From NCBI GenBank assembly GCA_016296415.1, contig JAEDJH010000048.1, positions 1 through 11,602 of the forward strand: a stretch of DNA of 11,602 nucleotides. Reading direction: 5' to 3'. The notes under the pieces are model-generated. The model did no database searches. It had not been told where the DNA came from and saw only the letters and a program-made list of their open reading frames with translations. Below, piece after piece: positions 5,426 through 11,602 of the stretch. The stretch's first letter is position 1; the number at the start of each line of letters is the position of its first letter. Source of the DNA: Clostridia bacterium. Lineage in GTDB: Bacteria; Bacillota; Clostridia; Christensenellales; CAG-138. Position numbers and translations under genes: made by a program.

Positions 5426-6496
5426 ATGGCAAAGAAACTCATGAAGGGTTGCGAGGCTGTTGCGGAAGCCGCTATTCAGGCAGGCTGCCGCTTCTTCTTT
5501 GGCTACCCGATCACCCCTCAGAACGATATACCCGAGTATATGGCTGCAAGGATGCCCAAGATTGGCGGTTGCTTCCTCCAGGCGGAATCCGAAGTTGCGG
5601 CTATCAATATGGTATATGGTGCGGCCGGCGCAGGCGCAAGAGTAATGACGTCCTCGTCCTCGCCCGGAATCAGCCTTAAGCAGGAAGGTATCTCCTATCT
5701 TTGCGGCGCCGAGCTTCCCTGCGTTATCGTAAACATGATGCGCGGCGGCCCCGGACTCGGTTCAATACAGGCATCGCAGGGCGACTATTTCCAGACCACC
5801 AAGGGCGGCGGACACGGCGACTATCACATGATAGCGCTTGCTCCCTCCTCTGTTCAGGAAGCGATCGACCTTATGCAGGATGCGTTCGACCTTGCGGACA
5901 TCTACCGCACTCCGGTAATGATGCTTGCCGACGGTATCATCGGTCAGATGATGGAGCCCGTTGAGTTCCATCAGACCGAGTCCAAGCGTGTACTTCCCGA
6001 GAAGGATTGGGCAACCACCGGCTGGAGCGAAGGCTGCGGCAGAAAGCGCGCCGTTGTCAACTCGCTGTACATTGAAAACGAAGAGCTGCAGGAGATGAAC
6101 GACCGTCTTCAGGCACGCTATGCCGAGATAAACAAGAAGGAAGTCAGAGTTGAGCTGTACAAGACCGAAGGCGCGGAGGTAATCCTTACCGCATACGGCA
6201 CCATCGCCCGTATCTGCAAGAGCGCAATCGCCCTCGCCGAGAAGGAAGGCGTCAAGGTAGGTCTTGTCCGTCCCATCACGATTTGGCCCTATCCCACGGA
6301 GGCCGTAAGGGCTGCAGTATCGCAGGACAGCGTAAAGCGTGTTATCGACGTTGAAGTAAACGCCGGTCAGATGCTTGAGGATGTTCGCCTTGCTGCAAAC
6401 GGTGTAAAGGAAGTAGAGTTCCTCGGACGTCCGGGCAGCTTCATTCCCACCGCCGAAGAAATTTTTGAGAAGATCATGGAATCGAGGAGGGCGTAA
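5426..6496 (+). CDS. vorB: 2-oxoacid:ferredoxin oxidoreductase, alpha subunit (VorB/KorA-like)
   Basis: This 356-residue subunit pairs with the TPP-binding subunit to oxidise a 2-oxoacid plus CoA to acyl-CoA, CO2 and reduced ferredoxin. Near the N-terminus is FFFGYPITPQNDIPEY (23-38); YPITP is the signature of the pyrimidine-binding domain of these enzymes. Glycine-rich stretches follow (VYGAAGAGARVMTSSSSPG, RGGPGLGS). The C-terminal third (from about 240) is the transketolase-C-like domain II, with VRPITIWPYP. The length and the sequence 'GYPITPQNDIPEYMA' fit proteins annotated as VorB (3-methyl-2-oxobutanoate type) in Clostridia; 2-oxoglutarate as substrate is not excluded. I chose ATG 5426 because GGAG (5414-5417) lies 8 nt upstream; a longer frame would overlap the ferredoxin gene. 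Confidence 0.93.
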   Translation: MAKKLMKGCEAVAEAAIQAGCRFFFGYPITPQNDIPEYMAARMPKIGGCFLQAESEVAAINMVYGAAGAGARVMTSSSSPGISLKQEGISYLCGAELPCVIVNMMRGGPGLGSIQASQGDYFQTTKGGGHGDYHMIALAPSSVQEAIDLMQDAFDLADIYRTPVMMLADGIIGQMMEPVEFHQTESKRVLPEKDWATTGWSEGCGRKRAVVNSLYIENEELQEMNDRLQARYAEINKKEVRVELYKTEGAEVILTAYGTIARICKSAIALAEKEGVKVGLVRPITIWPYPTEAVRAAVSQDSVKRVIDVEVNAGQMLEDVRLAANGVKEVEFLGRPGSFIPTAEEIFEKIMESRRA

Positions 6497-6498
6497 TA

Positions 6499-7233
6499 AT
6501 GGAAACCTTGTTTAAGAAAACCTCTCTTTTGACCGATACCGTTCTTCACTATTGCCCCGGCTGCGGACATGGCATAGTTCACCGCCTTGTCGCCGAGGTC
6601 CTCGAGGAGCTTGGAGTCGGTGACCGTACGGTTGCCGTGGTTCCCGTAGGCTGTGCGGTTTTCGGATATAAGTATTTCAACATAGATACGCAGGAAGCGG
6701 CTCACGGACGTGCTCCGGCGGTTGCAACCGGTATCAAGCGTGTTCATCCCAACAACGTCGTATTCACCTATCAGGGCGACGGCGACCTCGCATCCATCGG
6801 TGCCGGTGAAATCGTTCATGCCGCCCACAGGGGAGAGAAGATAACGACCATCTTTATCAATAACGCAATTTACGGCATGACCGGCGGACAGATGGCTCCC
6901 ACCACACTCGTTGGACAAAAGACCACCACCTCTCCCTACGGCCGTGACAAGGATCATTGCGGCAGCCCGATACGTATAGCGGAAATGCTTGCTACCATCG
7001 AGGGTGCGGCGTATGTTGAAAGGGTTGCTGTCAACAGCACCGCCAACATCATCAAGGCTAAGAAGGCCATCAGGAAGGCTTTCGAGTGCCAGCTTGCAGG
7101 AAAGGGATTCTCTATGGTGGAAGTCCTTTCCAACTGTCCTACCAACTGGGGTATGAGTGCTACCGAATCGATGAAGTGGCTTGAGGAGAACATGATTCCC
7201 TACTATCCCCTTGGCGTTAAGAAGGAGGTCTGA
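6499..7233 (+). CDS. vorA: 2-oxoacid:ferredoxin oxidoreductase, TPP-binding beta subunit (VorA/KorB-like)
   Basis: This 244-residue subunit holds thiamine diphosphate. It begins with the family motif CPGCGHG (19-25) and has the TPP/Mg2+ motif GDGD (93-96) followed 25 residues later by NN (121-122) and then IYGMTGGQMAPTT. No Fe-S cysteine cluster is present in the subunit itself apart from the N-terminal C-x2-C, as expected when a separate ferredoxin subunit exists. The ATG comes 2 bp after the alpha-subunit stop; its ribosome site GAGGAGG (6484-6490) is inside the alpha gene, so translation is probably coupled. The C-terminus (CPTNWGMSATESMKWL) is also typical of the family. Confidence 0.94.
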   Translation: METLFKKTSLLTDTVLHYCPGCGHGIVHRLVAEVLEELGVGDRTVAVVPVGCAVFGYKYFNIDTQEAAHGRAPAVATGIKRVHPNNVVFTYQGDGDLASIGAGEIVHAAHRGEKITTIFINNAIYGMTGGQMAPTTLVGQKTTTSPYGRDKDHCGSPIRIAEMLATIEGAAYVERVAVNSTANIIKAKKAIRKAFECQLAGKGFSMVEVLSNCPTNWGMSATESMKWLEENMIPYYPLGVKKEV

Positions 7234-7235
7234 TC

Positions 7236-7772
7236 ATGTTAGAACAAAATATTTTCGCAGGATTTGGCGGACAAGGCGTCCTTTTGATGGGCAAGCTGCT
7301 TGCCGAAGCAGGTATGTTCGAGGATAAAGAGGTAACCTGGCTTCCCTCCTACGGTCCCGAAATGCGCGGCGGCACGGCAAACTGCTCTGTCGTTATTTCC
7401 GACGAGCCGGTTGCATCGCCCGTTGTAACGATGGCGACCACCGTTGTGGCGATGAACGAGCCCTCGCTCGACAAGTTCGAGGCAAACGTGCTGCCCGGCG
7501 GCAAAATCTTCATCAACAGCTCCATCATCAGCAAAAAGCCGGAGCGCAAGGATATCGACGTATATTATGTTCCCTGCAACGATATAGCCGAAGAGCTCGG
7601 CAATCCCCGTGTTGCAAACATGGTAATGCTCGGTGCCTATCTCGAAGTGACCAAGTGCGTTGACTTCGAGACCGTTCTCAAGGCTCTGCTGGAGACCCTC
7701 GGCGAGAAGAAAGCTCACCTCATCCCCATGAACCGCGAAGCGCTTCACAAGGGTGCTGCTTCCATCAAATAA
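7236..7772 (+). CDS. vorC: 2-oxoacid:ferredoxin oxidoreductase, gamma subunit (VorC/KorC-like)
   Basis: This 178-residue protein is the POR_N/gamma domain subunit. It opens with GFGGQGV (9-15), the glycine-rich CoA/nucleotide-like motif of gamma subunits, followed by SYGPEMRGGTANCSVVIS, another invariant stretch. A Rossmann-like region continues to the C-terminus with NMVMLGAYLE. The ATG is 2 bp after the beta-subunit stop, with AAGGAGGT (7222-7229) overlapping the beta gene's end. It completes the delta-alpha-beta-gamma set, so the enzyme appears to be intact. Expression would be from the single promoter at 5102. Confidence 0.93.
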   Translation: MLEQNIFAGFGGQGVLLMGKLLAEAGMFEDKEVTWLPSYGPEMRGGTANCSVVISDEPVASPVVTMATTVVAMNEPSLDKFEANVLPGGKIFINSSIISKKPERKDIDVYYVPCNDIAEELGNPRVANMVMLGAYLEVTKCVDFETVLKALLETLGEKKAHLIPMNREALHKGAASIK

Positions 7773-7798
7773 CTTGCCGTAAAGCTGCAATAAAAATT

Positions 7799-7830
7799 AA
7801 GAACCGAGGATAAATTCCTCGGTTCTTTTT
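7799..7830. terminator. Strong bidirectional terminator
   Basis: AAGAACCGAGGA (7799-7810) and TCCTCGGTTCTT (7816-7827) form a perfect 12-bp stem with a 5-nt loop, followed by Ts on the plus strand. On the minus strand the same stem is followed by an AATTTTTATT tract, so it can also end the DUF1294 transcript, whose stop is at 7843. Confidence 0.92.
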
Positions 7831-7842
7831 GTGCTGCATCCG

Positions 7843-8121
7843 TTAGATGAGGTAAAACACAGCGAAGGCTGCGGCGATATTTACAATAAGACAGATGGGG
7901 AATCCGACGGTAAATTTTTTGTGCTTTGTTTTGTGCCGGAATGCGAGCATACCCAAAATTCCGCCCACAGCACCGCCGAGCAGAGCAATGAGGATAAGCG
8001 ACCGTTCGGGAATCCGCCACAGACCTTTCGTTGCCGAGTGTTTATCGACCGCCATAAGTATGAAAAGCACTGCGGAGAAAAGAAGCAGATAGATGATAAA
8101 AAGCTTTTCTATAAATTCCAT
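7843..8121 (-). CDS. DUF1294 domain membrane protein
   Basis: This is a 92-residue, very hydrophobic protein with about three membrane segments: residues 7-24 (LFIIYLLLFSAVLFILMA), about 42-60 (LILIALLGGAVGGILGMLA) and 74-92. Between them are the hallmarks of DUF1294: AVDKHSATKGLWRIPE after the first helix, and FRHKTKHKKF before the last. The function of the family is unknown. It starts 18 bp after the stop of the upstream P-loop gene, so the two form an operon. The ribosome site is poor (AGGG about 10 nt upstream), which suggests translation partly coupled to the gene before it. Confidence 0.88.
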   Translation of the reverse strand: MEFIEKLFIIYLLLFSAVLFILMAVDKHSATKGLWRIPERSLILIALLGGAVGGILGMLAFRHKTKHKKFTVGFPICLIVNIAAAFAVFYLI

Positions 8122-8139
8122 GCGACGATACCCTGTTCG

Positions 8140-8547
8140 TTATATTATGAGTTCCTGAATAAAGTCCGGCGCAGGCTCATCGGAGCTCATGGAGAGTACA
8201 ATGTCGAAGCAATGCTTTTCGGACAGTTTTTCGAGGTAGTCCAGAACATTCTTTGATGCACCCGGTTTCTCGCCGATCAGGCTCACAAACCCGTCTATAT
8301 ACAGCGTTTCGAGGTCAAAATCCTGCGAAGCGATGCCCGAAACAAAGCCCATAAACATAGCCCTGCCGTCCAGACCGTATTCGGAAGCATCCGTAAAGCG
8401 AATCCCACGGTTCAGCGAGTACATATAGCTGCTGTCCCTTGCAATGAAAACAACCGTTCCCTTTGCCGTATGTACCGCATCATTTGCCATTGCTATCATT
8501 CGTTTCGTTTTGCCGCTGCCCTTGCTGCCATAGACGATTCGTATCAA
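8140..8547 (-). CDS. Small P-loop ATP-binding protein, unknown function
   Basis: This is a 135-residue soluble protein with Walker A at 7-14 (GSKGSGKT) directly after the first strand (IRIVY). A Walker B-like strand LETLYIDGF has D85. Between them is a helix with ARDSSYMYSLNRGIRF and a Tyr/Phe-rich segment. It ends with SEKHCFDIVLSMS, a further strand. It looks like a minimal RecA/PilT-like or thymidine-kinase-like core, a small clostridial family with no known function that I can name. The start codon appears to be TTG (8547-8545), because AAGGGGG (8563-8557) lies 9 nt upstream and no ATG fits. A TATAAT box (8574-8569) lies just before the ribosome site. DUF1294 follows 18 bp downstream. Confidence 0.82.
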   Translation of the reverse strand: MIRIVYGSKGSGKTKRMIAMANDAVHTAKGTVVFIARDSSYMYSLNRGIRFTDASEYGLDGRAMFMGFVSGIASQDFDLETLYIDGFVSLIGEKPGASKNVLDYLEKLSEKHCFDIVLSMSSDEPAPDFIQELII

Positions 8548-8568
8548 AATACAGTTCCCCCTTAAATT

Positions 8569-8574
8569 ATTATA
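8569..8574 (-). promoter_or_regulatory. -10 box of the small P-loop/DUF1294 operon
   Basis: A perfect TATAAT is read on the minus strand just upstream of the AAGGGGG ribosome site. I see no convincing -35: TTGCAA lies 19 bp away, within the palindrome TTTTGCAAAA (8592-8601). The leader would be only about 15-20 nt. Confidence 0.45.
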
Positions 8575-8663
8575 CTTATATGATAAAATACTTTTGCAAA
8601 AAAATCAACAATGCCGACAACAACGGACGAGTACATATTTTTCCTGCGAATCGACATTTTACG

Positions 8664-8689
8664 CCCGATAAAATTTGCAAATCATCGGG
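8664..8689. promoter_or_regulatory. Nested palindrome upstream of the secreted-protein promoter
   Basis: CCCGAT (8664-8669) and ATCGGG (8684-8689) flank a perfect 10-bp palindrome ATTTGCAAAT (8673-8682). The block ends 8 bp before the -35 of the large secreted-protein gene. It may be an activator site or an operator shared with the divergent minus-strand operon. Confidence 0.45.
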
Positions 8690-8697
8690 TGCGAATA

Positions 8698-8726
8698 TAG
8701 ACACGCGAAGGCAAACGTGATATACT
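8698..8726 (+). promoter_or_regulatory. Promoter of the secreted modular protein gene
   Basis: TAGACA (8698-8703, five of six) and TATACT (8721-8726, five of six) are exactly 17 bp apart. Transcription should begin near 8733. AGGAGG (8766-8771) lies 9 nt before the ATG at 8781. Confidence 0.75.
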
Positions 8727-8780
8727 TTGTATAGGTTGAGAAACTATGCAACCAATAATAAAAACAGGAGGAATAACAAT

Positions 8781-11602
8781 ATGACAAAGAAGATTCTGTC
8801 TGCAGTAGTAGCGGTGCTTATGGCATTGGCAATCATGCCTGTTGCGGCAATCGCTGCGCCTGTAACGGAAGAAGCGGCACTTGCCGTATTGGATAGGGCA
8901 TGGGAAACCATCGACGCCGTTGAAGCGGAAGCTGTTTCCATGAAAGCTACCCCCGAAGAGGTAACCCTTGCCGCATACGAAGCTGCGGAGCGCAGCGATC
9001 GTGTGACCGATCTCACCTGGGAAGGCAGCAGGCAATTTGCTTTCAAGGTAGATGGAATGCACTGCGTCTATGTATATAGACTGCAGAACGAGATCGAACG
9101 CTATGAGGGCACCTATCGGGAGAGCCAGCAGTTTATTGCCGGAACGAACGGAAACGCTCCCTCGAGCGCAAACGTTCTCCTTGTTGCCCCTTATTATGGA
9201 ATTGACAGCTCCTTCACCGATCAGTACAAGAATGAGGCGCAGTCCATCGCAGCAACGACCGGCGGTTCTTATACCCTGCTTGAAAGGGATGAGGCCACGG
9301 GTCCTGCAATCGCAGCGGCATACGCTGACAAGGGCGTTGTAATTTACGACAGCCACGGAACCCAGAGCGGCAACTCGTCCTATCTGTGCCTTACCACCGA
9401 CGAAGGCATAACGCAGTCCGACTATACCAACGGCTACGCGGTATATGCCGGCGGCGAAGCTTATATCGACGGACGCTATATTAACGCACATAAGAGCGAA
9501 GAGCTTTCCAACTGCCTGGTATGGATGGCGATTTGCGAAGGTATGATGGCGAGCGGTCAGGGTACCACCGGCCGCGCACTCCTCGATGCGGGCGCAGCCG
9601 TTGTTTACGGCTATTCGCAGTCCGTAACCTTCGCCGGCGAATACATGTATGAGGAAGTATTCTGGAACGAGATGAAGAACGGCGCAACCGTTGCGGAAGC
9701 AATCGCCGTTATGAAGGATGAGCACGGCATACCGGATCCCTACGGTGACGCATATCCTGCATATCCTATCGTAATGTCTCCCACGGATCCCTTCCCCGCA
9801 AATCCCGACGGTCCGCAGACTGTTACCAGCGATTGGAAGCTCATTGACGATGAGCCCGTTATCGTAACCGGCGTTGCTCTCACTCCCGAAAGCACCGGCC
9901 TTTACATCAACAACACATTTACTTTTGATTATGTCACGACCCCCGAGAATGCCAACAACTATTCCGTTGACTGGTCAACCGAGGATACCGATATAATCTC
10001 CGTCGATAAGGAAACCGGTCTTGTGACGGCCCTTGCAGCCGGCGAAGCAACCGTAAAAATCACCGTCACCAACAACTATGAGGGTGAAGCAACCAGGAGC
10101 GGCGAAACCTACACCGCCGAAGCAACCGTAAACGTATTCGGCGCTCAGGCTCTCACCGGTATCGGCGTAACCCCCGAAGCAGCTGAAATTTTCGTTGGCG
10201 GCGAAGCACTCCAGCTTACCCCTGTGTTTACTCCCGCAAATGCAAGCAACCAGAATGTAACGTGGAAGAGCAGCGACGATACCGTTGCAACCGTTGACGA
10301 AAACGGTCTTGTAACTGCAGTGGCATCCGGCGAAGCCACCATAACCGTTACTTCCGAAGAGGGCGGCTTTACCGCACAGGCGGTTATTACCGTCGTCAGC
10401 ATCGGTGACGTTCTCAACATCGAGGGCGGCGAGCTCGTATTCGATATTTCCGGAGAATATCCCTGGGTAATTACCGAGGAAGACGGCAGGGCGTGTGCGA
10501 TGTCCTCCAACCAGGGACACTCGAGCACCACCTCATCCATCTCCACCACGGTTAGCCTCGAAGAAGGCGATGCGTTCGTGTTTGAATATAAGGTAAGCTC
10601 CGAAACTTACTTTGACAAACTTATATTCAGCATCAATGGCGAAGAGGCTGACAGATACAGCGGAATCATAAACCAGTGGCAGCGGGTGATGTATACCGCC
10701 GAGGCGACCGGCGAATACACCTTCACTTGGGAATACGTAAAAGACACCAGCGTTAACCGCGGCGAAGACACCGCATGGCTGGACAACGTCGGTGTTGTTG
10801 AAGCAGGCGCTACGTGCAACGTAACCTTCACCGCAGGCGAGGGCGGAGCGCTTATCGGAGAGACGGCGATAGAAGTTCCCTTCGGCACCGTTCTTACCAC
10901 CGATGACGTTCCCACTGTGGAGGCAAACGAAGGCTTTGTTGCTGCAGGCTGGACTCCCTACAGTCCCGTTGGAGCGACCATCATTTCCGATGTGGATTTC
11001 GAGATCAGTTTTATTGAAATTGGCGATGGCATAGCTCAGGTTATCCTCACCGCAGGCGATGTATGGGGTGACGGCAGCGGCTATCAGATGCTTCTTGACA
11101 GCGGTGCTACCGCATACGGCACGATCATTCCCGAAACGGGCGCATTGACCGCAGAGGGTCAGGCAGCCGATCCGAGCATTTATGCCGAGTTTGAGTACAA
11201 AATCCCCGAGAATGCGGATGGCGCACTCAATACCTCGAATATCGTTATCAATGGCTCAGTTGCAATTTTGATTCCCGCAGGCGTATATGACTGGTGCATA
11301 ACCAATCCGACCCCCGGAGACAGAGTCTGGATTGCTTCGTCCAACAACCCGAACTGCCCCGGCAGATATGATGATTTCATATTCGAGGCAGACAAGACCT
11401 ACGAATTTACCGTAACCCTTTCCGGAGAGAACGACTGGGTAGAGCTTGAGATAAGCGACGGCATCGAAGAGCCCACGCCTCCTCCGACCGATCCCGTTCC
11501 CACCGATCCCGTTCCCACCGATCCGCTTCCCAGCAATCCTCCCGCAAGCGACTTGATTGCAGGCTGGTACTTCGAGACTGAAGAAGAAGTTGCCGAGTGG
11601 AC
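8781..11602 (+). CDS. Large secreted gingipain-like modular protein, 3' end outside the window
   Basis: The reading frame is open from the ATG at 8781 to the window end (940 codons, no stop), so this is a partial gene. Residues 1-26 are a signal peptide (KKILSAVVAVLMALAIMP, then AIAA). Residues 27-128 look like a helical propeptide. About 129-335 have caspase-fold order: strand VLLVAPYYG, helix, strand, helix, strand VVIYDSHG with H192, then LVWMAICEG with C252, a candidate cysteine-protease dyad. Two BIG2 Ig-like domains follow (about 362-453 and 458-539), each with a 'DxxTGLVTA...GEATV/I' core. Then come a beta jelly-roll module (540-673), an InlB-B-like repeat (677-744) and a DUF2436 domain (about 748-893) with AGDVWGDGSGYQMLLD, IPAGVYDWCITNP and RYDDFIFEADKTYEFTV, very close to gingipains. 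A Pro-rich linker leads into LIAGWYFETEEEVAEW, which looks like a cleaved-adhesin start. Likely an extracellular protease/adhesin; the cell-wall anchor, if any, is beyond the window. Confidence 0.88.
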   Translation, partial: MTKKILSAVVAVLMALAIMPVAAIAAPVTEEAALAVLDRAWETIDAVEAEAVSMKATPEEVTLAAYEAAERSDRVTDLTWEGSRQFAFKVDGMHCVYVYRLQNEIERYEGTYRESQQFIAGTNGNAPSSANVLLVAPYYGIDSSFTDQYKNEAQSIAATTGGSYTLLERDEATGPAIAAAYADKGVVIYDSHGTQSGNSSYLCLTTDEGITQSDYTNGYAVYAGGEAYIDGRYINAHKSEELSNCLVWMAICEGMMASGQGTTGRALLDAGAAVVYGYSQSVTFAGEYMYEEVFWNEMKNGATVAEAIAVMKDEHGIPDPYGDAYPAYPIVMSPTDPFPANPDGPQTVTSDWKLIDDEPVIVTGVALTPESTGLYINNTFTFDYVTTPENANNYSVDWSTEDTDIISVDKETGLVTALAAGEATVKITVTNNYEGEATRSGETYTAEATVNVFGAQALTGIGVTPEAAEIFVGGEALQLTPVFTPANASNQNVTWKSSDDTVATVDENGLVTAVASGEATITVTSEEGGFTAQAVITVVSIGDVLNIEGGELVFDISGEYPWVITEEDGRACAMSSNQGHSSTTSSISTTVSLEEGDAFVFEYKVSSETYFDKLIFSINGEEADRYSGIINQWQRVMYTAEATGEYTFTWEYVKDTSVNRGEDTAWLDNVGVVEAGATCNVTFTAGEGGALIGETAIEVPFGTVLTTDDVPTVEANEGFVAAGWTPYSPVGATIISDVDFEISFIEIGDGIAQVILTAGDVWGDGSGYQMLLDSGATAYGTIIPETGALTAEGQAADPSIYAEFEYKIPENADGALNTSNIVINGSVAILIPAGVYDWCITNPTPGDRVWIASSNNPNCPGRYDDFIFEADKTYEFTVTLSGENDWVELEISDGIEEPTPPPTDPVPTDPVPTDPLPSNPPASDLIAGWYFETEEEVAEW
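11487..11531 (+). repeat. Three tandem 15-bp repeats encoding TDPVP units
   Basis: Three in-frame copies of ACCGATCCCGTTCCC (the last with two changes) encode TDPVP-TDPVP-TDPLP in the Pro-rich linker of the secreted protein, between the DUF2436 domain and the next module. Repeat-number change would lengthen or shorten the linker without shifting the frame. Confidence 0.85.

Noticed and set aside
8682..9725. Open frame of 347 codons on the minus strand
   Set aside because: It is antisense to the secreted protein, whose plus-strand frame has a promoter, AGGAGG site, signal peptide and recognisable domains. The minus-strand product is Cys/Arg-rich with no family pattern.
9975..10549. Two overlapping minus-strand frames (181 and 134 codons)
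   Set aside because: They lie opposite the BIG2 domains and arise from the biased codon use (GCC/ACC/GGC) of the real gene. There is no ribosome site or known domain.
1..11602. CRISPR array, tRNA, rRNA, transposase or defence system
   Set aside because: No regularly spaced repeats, tRNA or rRNA-like sequence, or mobile-element or nuclease genes were seen on either strand.

Overview
The window looks like chromosomal DNA from an anaerobic Gram-positive bacterium of the class Clostridia, probably a gut Oscillospirales/Ruminococcaceae-type organism. The reasons are strong AGGAGG-type ribosome binding sites, consensus sigma-A promoters, a ferredoxin-dependent 2-oxoacid oxidoreductase operon, an iron-dependent alcohol dehydrogenase, and small families common in Clostridia (DUF6440, DUF1294). 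The lineage is an inference from gene content. I saw no rRNA, tRNA, CRISPR array, transposase or phage gene.

Layout. (a) 108-1582, minus strand: a small protein, an XRE-type regulator and a uridine-kinase-like P-loop protein. The regulator and the small protein form a tight two-gene unit and appear to share a C-terminal domain. (b) 1595-1802: GC-rich intergenic DNA with strong hairpins, bounded by an imperfect 11-bp inverted repeat. (c) 1878-2600, plus strand: a GNAT acetyltransferase behind a near-perfect promoter, then a DUF6440 protein. (d) 2717-3934, minus strand: an iron-containing alcohol dehydrogenase, separated from DUF6440 by a two-way terminator. (e) 4257-4973, plus strand: a P-loop ATPase of unknown role. 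(f) 5193-7772, plus strand: a four-gene operon for a 2-oxoacid:ferredoxin oxidoreductase (ferredoxin, alpha, TPP-binding beta and gamma subunits), preceded by two perfect dyads and ended by a strong terminator. (g) 7843-8547, minus strand: a small P-loop protein and a DUF1294 membrane protein. (h) 8781 to the right edge, plus strand: one open reading frame of at least 940 codons, cut by the window end, encoding a large secreted modular protein.

The most striking item is (h). It has a signal peptide, a caspase-like fold with a candidate His192/Cys252 dyad, two bacterial Ig-like (BIG2) domains, a jelly-roll module, an InlB-like repeat, a DUF2436 domain closely resembling that of Porphyromonas gingipains/haemagglutinins, a Pro-rich TDPVP linker and the start of what looks like a cleaved-adhesin module. 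It is in effect a gingipain-like architecture in a Gram-positive genome.

Metabolically, (d) and (f) fit a fermenter that oxidises 2-oxoacids (probably branched-chain or 2-oxoglutarate) to acyl-CoA with reduced ferredoxin and disposes of reductant as alcohol. Several naive longest-ORF starts are wrong because promoter elements lie inside them (genes at 357, 1025 and 1878).
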